A DNA stretch of 64,000 bases from Microvirga massiliensis (lineage in GTDB: Bacteria; Pseudomonadota; Alphaproteobacteria; Rhizobiales; Beijerinckiaceae). A program made the translations under genes and the position numbers. Location of the stretch: assembly GCF_001006805.1 (NCBI RefSeq), contig NZ_LN811357.1, positions 287,539 through 351,538 of the forward strand, in the 5' to 3' direction. Of the stretch, positions 51,135 to 59,481 are shown piece after piece. The notes under the pieces were generated by a model. That model was given only the letters and a program-made list of their open reading frames with translations. It had not been told where the DNA came from and ran no database searches. How positions within the stretch are numbered: the stretch's first letter is position 1; each line of letters opens with the position of its first letter.

Positions 51135-53786
51135 ATGCCCAAAGACCGCAAGACCTGCACGTCCTCGAAGCGGCCGAAAACCGGCACGACCAGACGGGAC
51201 CTGCCGCGACGGACGAGTCCCGACCCGGTCGCACGCTCGGCGATCACGGGCACGTCCTCGAAGGCAGATCGAGGCGAGTCGGGACTGCTCCAAGCCTACG
51301 AAGCGAAACGGAATTTTACCCGGAGCCCCGAGCCGAAAGGAACGACGCGCGCAGGCACGGACCGTCGCTTCTGCATCCAGAAACACGATGCGCGGCGCCT
51401 CCACTACGATCTCCGGCTCGAACTCGATGGTGTGCTGAAGAGCTGGGCGGTCACTCGGGGCCCGAGCCTCGTGCCGGGCGAGAAGCGCCTTGCAATCCAT
51501 ACCGAGGATCATCCGCTCGAATATCTGGCTTTCGAGGGCGTGATCCCCAAGGGGGAATATGGCGGCGGCACGATGATCGTCTGGGATCGCGGCTGCTGGG
51601 AGCCCATCGGGGATCCGCGCGAGGGTTACGCGAAGGGCCATCTCGAATTCTCGCTCCACGGCGAGCGTCTCAAAGGCCGCTGGCATCTCGTCCGAATGCG
51701 ACCGCGTCCGCACGACAAGAAGGAGCAATGGCTGCTCCTGAAGGCCGATGATCGTTTCGCGCGAGCAGCGGGGCAGGTCGAGATCACTGCGGAGGAAACC
51801 ACCTCTGTGATCTCCGGGCGGACAAACGATGACCTAGCGAAGGCGGGTGACGTTCGCGGAGACCATGCCGCGCGCGCAAAGGTCGCGCAAGGCAGGCACA
51901 AATCCGGACCGGCTCCGGCTCGAGCGACTGGTGCGCGAAAGGGCTTCCTCCCAATATTTCTCGAACCGAGCCTTGCGATGCTGGTCGAGACGGCGCCAGC
52001 GGGCTCCGGATGGATCCACGAGATCAAGTTTGACGGATACCGCCTGCAGACTCGGATCGACGGAAGGTCGATCAAGCTCCTGACGCGCAAGGGCCTCGAC
52101 TGGACCGAAAAATTCCTGCCGATCGCGAAGGCTTTTCTGGATCTGAAACTCGCATCGGCCATCATCGACGGCGAAGTGGTTGTCGAGGACGCGGCCGGTG
52201 TCTCGAGCTTTGCGGAGTTGCAGGCCGATCTGAAGACCGGGCGCACGGACCGCCTCGTGTACTATGCGTTCGACCTTCTCTATTGTGACGGGCAGGATCT
52301 CACGCAGACGCCGCTCATTGAGCGCAAGACGTTGCTGGCAGGCCTCCTCGATGACGTCCCGGCAGATGGCCCGATCCGATTCAGCAGCCACATCGAGGGA
52401 GATGGTGAGGTCATGATCCGCCATGCCTGCCGGCTCGGACTCGAGGGTGTCGTGTCCAAGCGAAAGGACAAGCCGTATTTCGCCGGACGCGGGCGGCATT
52501 GGCTGAAGATGAAATGCACGCAGCGTCACGAATTCGTCGTAGCCGGCTACGTGCCCTCCACAACATCGCAAAAGGCCATCGGCTCGCTCGTGATGGCGGC
52601 TTACGACGATGGCGAGGTCGTGCATGTCGGTCGGGTCGGAACGGGATTCACGGGCGCGCTGGCCGGCAGCTTATGGGCCAACCTCGAGGCGCTCCGGCGG
52701 CCTGCCCCGCCATTCGCGCGTCGACTATCGGCCGAAGCCGCCCGTGGTGTACGCTGGGTGGAGCCAATGCTCGTCGCGGAGGTGGAGATCAGAGGCTGGA
52801 CTTCGGACGGGCTCATTCGCCACGCTTCGTTCAAGGGCCTGCGGGAAGACAAGGACCCGAAGGACGTCGCCGGGGAATTTCCCGCCCTAGCTATGCGGAG
52901 TGCCGAGAGCATGCCAGAACGCGAGTTCCACCTCACCCATCCCGACAGGGTCTTCTGGCCCGATATCGGCCTCACCAAGCAGGGACTCGCGGAATATTAC
53001 GCAGATGTCTGGAACCACATTCTGCCGCACGTTGTCCGGCGCCCTCTCGCCCTGGTGCGCTGTCCGTCCGGGACCGGCACGACTTGCTTCTTCCAGAAGC
53101 ATTCCTGGCAGGGCATGGCGAAGGACATCAGGCGCAAGACCGTCCGTGGAGAAGAGCTTCTGTTCATCGAGGAACTCGAGGGTCTGATCGCGCTCGTCCA
53201 GTCCGGCGTTCTCGAGATCCATCCCTGGGGCTCGACGATCGACGCGATCGAGAAGCCGGACCGCATCATCATGGACCTCGACCCCGCCGAGGACATCCCC
53301 TGGACCGCTCTGATCAAAGCCGCACGCGAGGTGCGGGAGCGATTGCGGGCTGCCGGTCTCGAGAGCTTCGTGAAGACCACGGGAGGCAAGGGCCTCCATG
53401 TCGTCGCTCCGCTCAAACCCAAAGCGGGTTGGGACGAGGTGAAGGATTTCACGCAGGAACTCGCCGCCGGAATGGCGAAAGACGATCCCGACCGCTACAT
53501 CGCGACGATGTCGAAGCAGGCTCGCGCCGGGCGGATCTTCGTGGACTATTTGCGCAACGGCCGCGGCGCCACTGCCGTTGCGGCCTACTCGACCCGCGCG
53601 CGCCCCGGAGCCACTGTCTCGACGCCCCTCGCCTGGGACGAGCTCTCGCCGTCGATCCATCCGAGCCATTTCACGATCGCGAATCTTCCGACGCGTCTCG
53701 CCCATTTGCGCGAGGATCCATGGCCGAATCTACGCGAAATCGATCAGGGGCTTCCATCCGCGACATCGGGCCGGAAAAAGCGGTAG
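51135..53786 (+). CDS. ligD: Multifunctional ATP-dependent DNA ligase LigD (phosphoesterase-ligase-polymerase)
   Basis: An 883-residue NHEJ enzyme with domains in the order known from Pseudomonas LigD. 3'-phosphoesterase, about residues 75-200: FCIQKHDARRLHYDLRLEL and VIPKGEYGGGTM with its metal-binding His and Asp. ATP ligase, about 275-570: EIKFDGYR with catalytic Lys298, then DGEVVVED, EGVVSKRKDKPY and WLKMKC. Primase-like polymerase, about 590-880: HPDRVFWPDIGLTKQGLAEY, HPWGSTIDAIEKPDRIIMDL and DPAED for the catalytic aspartates, TTGGKGLHVVAPL. Start MPKDRKTCTS is 16 bases after ku; a GTG overlapping ku at 51093 is possible. The 70-residue basic N-terminal extension precedes the phosphoesterase. 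Confidence 0.96.
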   Translation: MPKDRKTCTSSKRPKTGTTRRDLPRRTSPDPVARSAITGTSSKADRGESGLLQAYEAKRNFTRSPEPKGTTRAGTDRRFCIQKHDARRLHYDLRLELDGVLKSWAVTRGPSLVPGEKRLAIHTEDHPLEYLAFEGVIPKGEYGGGTMIVWDRGCWEPIGDPREGYAKGHLEFSLHGERLKGRWHLVRMRPRPHDKKEQWLLLKADDRFARAAGQVEITAEETTSVISGRTNDDLAKAGDVRGDHAARAKVAQGRHKSGPAPARATGARKGFLPIFLEPSLAMLVETAPAGSGWIHEIKFDGYRLQTRIDGRSIKLLTRKGLDWTEKFLPIAKAFLDLKLASAIIDGEVVVEDAAGVSSFAELQADLKTGRTDRLVYYAFDLLYCDGQDLTQTPLIERKTLLAGLLDDVPADGPIRFSSHIEGDGEVMIRHACRLGLEGVVSKRKDKPYFAGRGRHWLKMKCTQRHEFVVAGYVPSTTSQKAIGSLVMAAYDDGEVVHVGRVGTGFTGALAGSLWANLEALRRPAPPFARRLSAEAARGVRWVEPMLVAEVEIRGWTSDGLIRHASFKGLREDKDPKDVAGEFPALAMRSAESMPEREFHLTHPDRVFWPDIGLTKQGLAEYYADVWNHILPHVVRRPLALVRCPSGTGTTCFFQKHSWQGMAKDIRRKTVRGEELLFIEELEGLIALVQSGVLEIHPWGSTIDAIEKPDRIIMDLDPAEDIPWTALIKAAREVRERLRAAGLESFVKTTGGKGLHVVAPLKPKAGWDEVKDFTQELAAGMAKDDPDRYIATMSKQARAGRIFVDYLRNGRGATAVAAYSTRARPGATVSTPLAWDELSPSIHPSHFTIANLPTRLAHLREDPWPNLREIDQGLPSATSGRKKR

Positions 53787-53823
53787 AGCCGACGCTCCGA
53801 TCTCCCGGTGGAAATTCCCCTCC

Positions 53824-54421
53824 TTGCAAGACGCTTCCCTGGCCCAGTCCTTCTTTGCTCGAGATCCCGTCGCAGTTGCGCGCGCCTTGCTCGGCGCGAC
53901 GCTTCTGGTCGACGAGGTCGGCGGGATCATCGTCGAAACGGAGGCCTATTGCCGAACCGGCCTCGCACAGCTTCTCTGGCCCGACGGCCCGAAATGCCCA
54001 GATGTTCGGCGAGCCCGGCCGCGCCTATGTCTACCGCTCCTACGGGATTCATTGGTGCCTCAACTTCGTCTGCGAGCCCGGGGCGGCGGTTCTGATCAGG
54101 GCGCTCGAGCCGACGACCGGGATCGGCCGGATGCGCGCACGGCGTGGGCTCGACGAACTCGCGCTCCTGTGCTCCGGGCCAGGCCGGCTGTGCCAAGCGC
54201 TCGGCGTGACCAGCGCCCACAACGGGCTGAGCCTCGACAAGCCGCCTTTCCGGATATCCTCGGGCGGCCCGGTCGAGATCGCTGCCGGCCCGCGGATCGG
54301 GATCACGCGAGCGGCAGAGATCCCCTGGCGGTTCGGGATCAAGGACTCACGATTCCTCAGCCGCCGGATTCCCGGCACGCCTCCGGGAAGGAGTAGGCGC
54401 ACGGGTGCAACCCCGGCGTGA
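53824..54421 (+). pseudogene. DNA-3-methyladenine glycosylase (AAG/MPG family), frameshifted
   Basis: Base-excision enzyme of the Mpg family, split over two frames. The first part (TTG start at 53824, LQDASLAQSFFARDPVAVAR to IIVETEAYCR) stays in frame to about 53955; the rest (EPASHSFSGPTARNAQMFGE onward, with YVYRSYGIHWCLNFVC) is in the next frame up to the stop at 54421. Family sequence expects EAYxxxDPASHSF here; the DNA reads TATTGCCGAACCGGCCTCG, which a 5-base loss between two nearby CCG copies would explain (inference). Everything else looks intact, so the lesion is recent, a sequencing error, or a recoding site. It begins 38 bases after ligD, suggesting a repair operon ku-ligD-mpg. Confidence 0.8.
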
Positions 54422-54802
54422 GAAGGACAGCCGCGGTTCGGTTCCGGGTTCAACTTTCAGTCGGATTGCTCGTAGTTGCGAGTCGCGGGCGAGGTGAACC
54501 ATCCGTCGACGGGTAGATTGCTTCACTGCGTTCGCAATGACGGAGAGGGCGTGAGAGCGGGAAGAGCACTGCCGGATACGGAACGAAGCGCCAGACCCAC
54601 CACCGTCATTGCGAGCCGAAGGCGCGATGCACCACCCTTTCCGCTGCCTCTTCGTCTTTGCGAGCCGCAGGCGAAGCAATCTACCCGTCGACGGAGGCCA
54701 CACCTCCTTGAGGAGCTTTCAGACCCGGATAAGCTACAGCCGAGGATATCGAGCCTCATTTGAGCCGAACTGCCGATATCGCGACAAAGGAAGGACGAGG
54801 TC
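54422..54802. other. Intergenic region between the glycosylase remnant and pncA
   Basis: The gap is mostly repeat block 4 (54471-54695). The remaining 107 bases before pncA must hold its promoter and end in AAGGAAGGACGAGGTC before the ATG. No gene is seen. Confidence 0.5.
54471..54695. repeat. Composite palindromic repeat block 4 (plus orientation)
   Basis: Starts CGTAGTTGCGAGTCGCGGGC at 54471, then GTCGACGGGTAGATTGCTTC and ACTGCGTTCGCAATGACGG (54505-54543), the spacer with AGAGGGCGTGAGAGCGGG and CGGATACGGA, two inner units CGTCATTGCGAGCCGAAGGC (54604) and CGTCTTTGCGAGCCGCAGGC (54653), and the terminal GAAGCAATCTACCCGTCGAC. The whole layout, including the spacer, matches block 1 read from the other strand. 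Confidence 0.88.
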
Positions 54803-55432
54803 ATGTCATTTGGAGCCACGGACGCACTCGTCGTTGTCGACGTCCAGAACGATTTCTGCGACGGCGGCGCCCTGGCGGTGCCGAATGGGAGCGAAGTCGT
54901 TCCTTTGATCAACCGGCTGATGCCTCTGTTCCAGACCGTCGTGCTCACGCAGGACTGGCACCCGGACGATCATCGCTCCTTTGCAGCCCATCACCCGGGC
55001 ATGGAACCCTTCTCGACGATCGACATGCCGTACGGACCTCAGGTTCTGTGGCCCCGGCATTGTGTGCAGGGTTCACCAGGCGCCGAATTTCATCCCGACC
55101 TCGAGGCGTTTCGCGCGCAGATAATCATCCGCAAGGGCTTCCGTCCTGGGATCGACAGCTATTCCGCATTTCGCGAGAACGACAAACAGACTCCAACGGG
55201 CCTGAACGGCTATCTTCAGGAGCGCGGAATTCAGCGCGTGTTTCTCGTCGGTCTCGCCCTCGATTTCTGCGTCGGCTTCTCGGCACTGGATGCCCGTTCG
55301 GCCGAACTCGATGCTATCGTTGTCGGGGATGCCTGTCGCGCGATCGATCTCAACCGATCACACGCGATCATGATGGACCGATTCGCGGAGGCTGGAGTCG
55401 ACGTGCGCCGCTCGCACGAGATCGGGCGGTAG
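54803..55432 (+). CDS. pncA: Nicotinamidase (bifunctional nicotinamidase/pyrazinamidase)
   Basis: A 209-residue isochorismatase-fold hydrolase that deamidates nicotinamide to nicotinate for NAD salvage. The catalytic triad is Asp13 (VVVDVQNDFCDGG), Lys111 (IIIRKGF) and Cys156 (GLALDFCVGFSALDA); metal ligands are Asp51 and His53 (QDWHPDDH) and His86 (WPRHCVQG). All PncA signature positions are intact and the length is typical. A good AAGGAAGGACGAGG ribosome region precedes the ATG. It stands alone, convergent with the chemoreceptor gene. Confidence 0.96.
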   Translation: MSFGATDALVVVDVQNDFCDGGALAVPNGSEVVPLINRLMPLFQTVVLTQDWHPDDHRSFAAHHPGMEPFSTIDMPYGPQVLWPRHCVQGSPGAEFHPDLEAFRAQIIIRKGFRPGIDSYSAFRENDKQTPTGLNGYLQERGIQRVFLVGLALDFCVGFSALDARSAELDAIVVGDACRAIDLNRSHAIMMDRFAEAGVDVRRSHEIGR

Positions 55433-55460
55433 CTCTGATCGATGGTGCACTTCTTGTTCA

Positions 55461-55530
55461 GGGTGGCGCCGCCACCCTCACCCGCCCCTTCGGGCGGCCT
55501 CTCGCGTCGAGGGAGAGGTGAAGCGGCGTC
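55461..55530. terminator. GC-rich hairpins between convergent pncA and chemoreceptor genes
   Basis: GGGTGGC-GCC-GCCACCC at 55461-55477 is directly followed by CCGCCC-CTTC-GGGCGG at 55482-55497. The wider region also pairs CCCTCACCC with GGGTGAGGG (about 55530-55540). Stacked stems between convergent genes suit bidirectional termination; the CCCTCACCCG...GGGTGAGGG frame also resembles a second class of dispersed intergenic palindrome. Confidence 0.55.
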
Positions 55531-55577
55531 TGGGTGAGGGAGAACACTCAACCCAAATCACGATAGCGCACACCCCA

Positions 55578-57251
55578 TCACGCAGCCCGCAATCTCCTGA
55601 GAAATTCGTCGAGCGAATGCACGAGCGTTTGTGATTGCTCCTGCAGCAGATTCGACGCGTTCAGCGAGGCAGAGGCCGCGGATGAGGTCGTCGTTGCCGT
55701 TCCGCTCACGCGCTCGATGTTTCTCGAGACCTCCTGGGTGCCGAGGGCTGCCTGTTGCACGTTACGGGCGATCTCGCGGGCGGCAGCTTGCTGTTCTTCA
55801 ACGGCGGCCGCGATCGATGCCGAAATCGCATCGATGTCGCGCACGGTTCCGCTGATCTCCTGGATGGCCGCAACTGCGTGGCTCGTCGTCGACTGCATTC
55901 CCGCGATCTGGCTGGAAATCGTCTCCGTTGCCTTCGCGGTCTGGTTTGCAAGCTCCTTCACCTCCTGAGCCACGACAGCGAATCCGCGGCCGGCATCACC
56001 GGCCCGGGCGGCCTCGATCGTCGCATTGAGAGCCAGGAGGTTCGTCTGTGCGGCGACGGAATTGATGAGCTGCACCACCTCGCCGATCTTCTGCGCGGAA
56101 ATCGATAGCTCCTCGACCGTCGCATTCGTGCGTTGCGCTACGTCCGTCGCACGCCGCGCTACGCTGGCGGCGCGGTCGATCTGGGCGGCAACCTCCGCGA
56201 AGGACGCGGAGAGCTCGTCGGTGGCAGCCGCGACCGTTTGCACGTTCGATGCCGCCTGATGCGACGCCGCTGCAACAGCATTGGCCTGCTCGGTCGTCGA
56301 TGCGACGGAATGCGACAGGGTCTGAGCGGCGCCTGCGGTTTCTTCAGCCGCGGTGCACACTTCACCCGCCACCAGCTTGAGGTTTGCCTCCACCTGATCG
56401 GCCAATCCGAGAAGATCCTGTCGGCGCTGATGATCGATCCGAGCCTGGGCCTGTTCCTGCTCGGCCTTCAGCCGGGCCATCTCGCGCGCATTGTCTCGGA
56501 ATACCTCGACTGCCCGTGCCATCCGGCCGATCTCATCGCTCCGTGCGGCGCCTGCAACTTCGACCTCATTGTCGCCCTCGGCCAAGGTCTTCATCGTCTC
56601 GGTCATTACGCTGATCGGGCGCAGAACGCCACGAAGCAGAAAGAGGCAGAGGCCGAGACCGACGAGGCCAGAAATCGTGGCGGCCGTCCGATTGACCCAG
56701 TTCGTCAGACTCGCGAGCATCCCGGCCCGTTGTGCGACCTCGCTTGCTGCGAGTTCGACACTTTTGCTGGCGGCGTTCATGGCAAAGCCGAGCACCTCGT
56801 ACTGCCAGACGAACTCGGGCAGGGCCCGTTCTGCATCCCGCGTGCTCTCGAACGCCATATTCACTATGTGTGCGGCGGCCTTGCCATAGGCGGCAATTGG
56901 CGCTTCGAGATCCGAGAGCGCGGCTCTGATCTCCGGGTTCAGATCGAGAGCCTTGTTCCCCTCGATCGCCCGCCGGAGCTGTTCGAGATGCTTGTTCAGG
57001 TCGGCCTCGACGCTCTCCCGCAGCGTCGGTTCGACGCGTCCGGCATGGAGCGCGCGGTAGACATCACCCTTGAGCGCTGCGTGCATGACATCCGCGCTGC
57101 TCTGGTTGCTCGTGGCACGGGCCAGAATGACATTCTGCGCGATGCTTTCAGTCAGGACGGCATTGCTCCAAAGGCTGCTGACCCCCGACCCAACTCCCGT
57201 TACCAGCAATAACCCGGTAATCAGAACAAACTTCGCCCGCAATGAACGCAT
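55578..57251 (-). CDS. Methyl-accepting chemotaxis protein
   Basis: A 557-residue chemoreceptor. MRSLRAKFVLITGLLLVTGV begins the first membrane helix; a periplasmic helical ligand domain of about 155 residues follows, and the second membrane helix is at about 190-212 (ATISGLVGLGLCLFLLRGVL). HAMP (about 213-265: RPISVMTETMKTLAEGDNEV, then EIGRMARAVEVFRDNA) leads to the signalling domain with the hairpin tip EVVQLINSVAAQTNLLALNA, IEAARAGDAGRGFAVVAQEV. The C-terminus lacks the NWETF CheR-docking pentapeptide. The start is placed at MRSLRAKF rather than 10 codons upstream. No che genes are nearby. Ligand unknown; the helical periplasmic domain is not the Cache type. Confidence 0.95.
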   Translation of the reverse strand: MRSLRAKFVLITGLLLVTGVGSGVSSLWSNAVLTESIAQNVILARATSNQSSADVMHAALKGDVYRALHAGRVEPTLRESVEADLNKHLEQLRRAIEGNKALDLNPEIRAALSDLEAPIAAYGKAAAHIVNMAFESTRDAERALPEFVWQYEVLGFAMNAASKSVELAASEVAQRAGMLASLTNWVNRTAATISGLVGLGLCLFLLRGVLRPISVMTETMKTLAEGDNEVEVAGAARSDEIGRMARAVEVFRDNAREMARLKAEQEQAQARIDHQRRQDLLGLADQVEANLKLVAGEVCTAAEETAGAAQTLSHSVASTTEQANAVAAASHQAASNVQTVAAATDELSASFAEVAAQIDRAASVARRATDVAQRTNATVEELSISAQKIGEVVQLINSVAAQTNLLALNATIEAARAGDAGRGFAVVAQEVKELANQTAKATETISSQIAGMQSTTSHAVAAIQEISGTVRDIDAISASIAAAVEEQQAAAREIARNVQQAALGTQEVSRNIERVSGTATTTSSAASASLNASNLLQEQSQTLVHSLDEFLRRLRAA

Positions 57252-57602
57252 CGAGTCACCCCCGCTCCTCGAATCGCTCATACCAAGTGGAGGTTAAACA
57301 TTTCTCAGGAGCCGGAGCGGCTCTGACTGCTGCCGGGCCGTGGGCTGGTGGGCCCGGTCCTCTTCAGAAGAGGCTTCTTACACTGCAGAAGAACTCGATG
57401 AGATCAGAACGGAATTGACATACCCCCATACCGGTTATCGCTGATCTATGCTCGCGATCTACTCAGAATTACATTCTGCGAGATCCTTGACTGAATTTCC
57501 GAGTTCACCCCGACCTAGGCCATAGTTCCTGGATCGCCGCGCCATCCTGCGCAATTTCCTCTTGGTTAACCATTTTCTCCGCATCAAGGGAACACTCGCC
57601 CC
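57252..57602. other. Intergenic region upstream of the chemoreceptor
   Basis: No gene is supported in these 351 bases between the divergent chemoreceptor and the small ORF at 57603. Near its end GGAAC (57589-57593), 16 bases, AGTT (57610-57613) is a one-mismatch EcfG-like promoter for the rightward gene. Confidence 0.4.
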
Positions 57603-57689
57603 ATGGACAAGTTATCTCGCAAGCCCTACATGAGGGCCGTTCGCCGAGGAGCGGCGACACCGTTCTTCCCTAATTACGAGAGCATTTGA
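57603..57689 (+). CDS. Putative 28-residue upstream ORF
   Basis: ATG to TGA encodes MDKLSRKPYMRAVRRGAATP plus FFPNYESI, a basic 28-residue peptide. AAGGGA lies 12 bases upstream. Its TGA is immediately followed by the GTG of the next gene (TTTGAGTGCG) with no spacing, as expected if ribosomes finishing here start the next gene. It may be a leader peptide that couples translation; it could also be chance. Confidence 0.4.
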   Translation: MDKLSRKPYMRAVRRGAATPFFPNYESI

Positions 57690-58325
57690 GTGCGCTATCG
57701 AGCGAGGCCGTCGTTCACGGTCGAGATCAAGCGAGCCGGCAAGCGGCTACCGTCTACCCCAGAATCGAAGCCACAGCCGAGACCGGTGCTGTTCGACTGG
57801 ACAGCGGCGGCGCAAAGCGTGGGAGTTGCTCCCCCTCCTGCTCCGGAGCCAAAGCCCGCCTCGTCCGAGGAGCGGACGGATCAGCTTCGGAGCGCTCCTC
57901 AGGCCGCGCCGCTTCGCATCCTTCCCGACCTCACGCTCCCTGATCCCGTCGACCTGCTGAAGCGTGAGGAGGAGGAGCGTCGAGCCGCCCTCCGCAAAGC
58001 CAGGCGCGAAACCAGCGTGCCCCGCCGCAGGAGATCCAAGCCCGAGGCGCCGCGTCAGGAGCCCGTCGCGCCGGCTACCGGTAGCCTGAACGTTCCGGAC
58101 CAGATTGTGTCCCCGCCAGCGGCCTTCGTTTCCGAGGCGAGGCCCGCGACAGGCCATGTCACCCTCTCGCCAGCGCGTTCGGATGCGGTCATGCACCAGC
58201 GCAAGAAAGCAAAACGGCGGGCCTACCAAGCGCTCTGCCGCAAGGCGAAGCGCCAGAATCTGCCGCTGCCTCCCCTGCGCGCAGGTGAGCGGTGGAAGCG
58301 CCGACTGCCGCTGGTCTGCCGGTAA
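57690..58325 (+). CDS. Hypothetical basic, proline-rich protein
   Basis: Not assigned to a function. The 211-residue protein starts at GTG (VRYRARPSFTVEIKRAGKRL), an N-terminus that I recall from small conserved proteins of Hyphomicrobiales. The middle is Pro/Ala-rich and looks disordered (PPPAPEPKPASSEERTDQ), with a charged helix DLLKREEEERRAALRKARRE and a strongly basic C-terminal part (MHQRKKAKRRAYQALCRKAK then LPPLRAGERWKRRLPLVCR). High charge and low order suggest a nucleic-acid or chromatin partner (inference). Start and stop are clear; a perfect 10-bp hairpin follows. Confidence 0.65.
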   Translation: MRYRARPSFTVEIKRAGKRLPSTPESKPQPRPVLFDWTAAAQSVGVAPPPAPEPKPASSEERTDQLRSAPQAAPLRILPDLTLPDPVDLLKREEEERRAALRKARRETSVPRRRRSKPEAPRQEPVAPATGSLNVPDQIVSPPAAFVSEARPATGHVTLSPARSDAVMHQRKKAKRRAYQALCRKAKRQNLPLPPLRAGERWKRRLPLVCR

Positions 58326-58352
58326 GTTCGCCGTTCAGCGAAACGATTTCCA

Positions 58353-58380
58353 GCTCGGCGCCTCAATAGGGGCGCCGAGC
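58353..58380. terminator. Perfect 10-bp stem-loop between convergent genes
   Basis: GCTCGGCGCC (58353-58362), loop TCAATAGG, GGCGCCGAGC (58371-58380). It sits 27 bases after one stop codon and 15 bases before the other, so it can terminate transcription from both sides. Confidence 0.7.
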
Positions 58381-58395
58381 CACGGAACTATTGCT

Positions 58396-59415
58396 TCAGG
58401 ATGAAACGCGCACGAGCGTCTTGCCGAAGTTGTGGCCCTTCAGCATTCCGATGAAGGCCTCGGGGGCTCGCTCGAGCCCCTCCGTGACATCTTCCTTGTA
58501 GCGAATCTGACCGGCGCGAAGCCACGCACCGACGTCTCTCACGAACTCGTCTCTTTGCGTGGCGAAGTCCCGGACGATGAAGCCACGGAGCGTCAGACGC
58601 TTGGTCAGAATCGCGCGCATCAGCTGCGGTGTACGGTCGGGCCCCTCCGGCAGCGACGTGGCGTTGTATTGTGCGACGAGCCCGCAGACCGGCACGCGGG
58701 CAAACTCATTCAGCAGCGGAAAGACGGCATCCCACACGGCTCCGCCGACATTCTCGAAGTAGATGTCGATTCCCTGCGGACACGCCCTTTCGAGCTGCGC
58801 CGCGAAATCCGGAGCCCGATGGTCGATCGTCGCATCGAAGCCGAGATCCTCGCGCAGATAGCGGCATTTCTCCGGGCCGCCCGCAATTCCGACCGTATGG
58901 CAACCCTTGAGGCGGGCGATCTGACCAACAAGGGATCCCACCGGCCCTGCAGCGGCTGCGACCACCAGGGTCTCTCCCGGTTTCGGCTGTCCGATATTCA
59001 GAAGGCCGGTATAGGCCGTCATCCCTGGCATTCCGAGAATCCCGAGCGCGGTGCTGACCGGCGCAACGTCGGGGTCGAGCCTCCGCAAGCCCTTTCCGTC
59101 GGAGACCGCATAGTCCTGCCAGCCTGAATGGCTCAGCACCAACGCGCCGATGGAGAAATCCGGGTTCTCGGATGCAACGACCTCGCTGACCGTGCCACCC
59201 TCCATGACGTCACCGACCTCCACGGGTGTGGCATAGGATTTCGCTGCGCTCATGCGGCCGCGCATATAGGGATCCAGGGAGAGCCAGCGCGTTCGCAGCA
59301 GAACCTGTCCCGGCCCGATTGAGGGAACCGGGGCCGTCTCGAGCCGGAAGTTCCCTGGCGTCGGCTCACCCTCGGGGCGGGACGCCAGCACGATTCTACG
59401 ATTCACATCGCTCAT
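58396..59415 (-). CDS. NADP-dependent medium-chain oxidoreductase, CurA/leukotriene B4 dehydrogenase-like
   Basis: A 339-residue zinc-independent medium-chain reductase. The N-terminus NRRIVLASRPEGEPTPGNF, the segment LSLDPYMRGRMS and the cofactor motif VVAAAAGPVGSLVGQIARLK (AAxGxxG) are typical of CurA/PTGR1 enzymes, which reduce activated C=C double bonds with NADPH. YFENVGGAVWDAVFPLL is the conserved segment after the Rossmann fold. No zinc ligands are seen. It is upstream-spaced 66 bases from the SDR gene at 59482 on the same strand, so it may be co-transcribed after it. Natural substrate unknown; it could detoxify enals or enones. Confidence 0.92.
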   Translation of the reverse strand: MSDVNRRIVLASRPEGEPTPGNFRLETAPVPSIGPGQVLLRTRWLSLDPYMRGRMSAAKSYATPVEVGDVMEGGTVSEVVASENPDFSIGALVLSHSGWQDYAVSDGKGLRRLDPDVAPVSTALGILGMPGMTAYTGLLNIGQPKPGETLVVAAAAGPVGSLVGQIARLKGCHTVGIAGGPEKCRYLREDLGFDATIDHRAPDFAAQLERACPQGIDIYFENVGGAVWDAVFPLLNEFARVPVCGLVAQYNATSLPEGPDRTPQLMRAILTKRLTLRGFIVRDFATQRDEFVRDVGAWLRAGQIRYKEDVTEGLERAPEAFIGMLKGHNFGKTLVRVSS

Positions 59416-59481
59416 GACTCGTTCTCCAGTCGCGAGATATGAGATGGCTGTGGCTCATGTAATATTCGGAGTCGTCGCCGA

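Noticed and set aside
52499..54421. 640-codon plus-strand frame overlapping ligD
   Set aside because: Only its last ~150 codons code (the second part of the glycosylase); the rest is out of frame with LigD.
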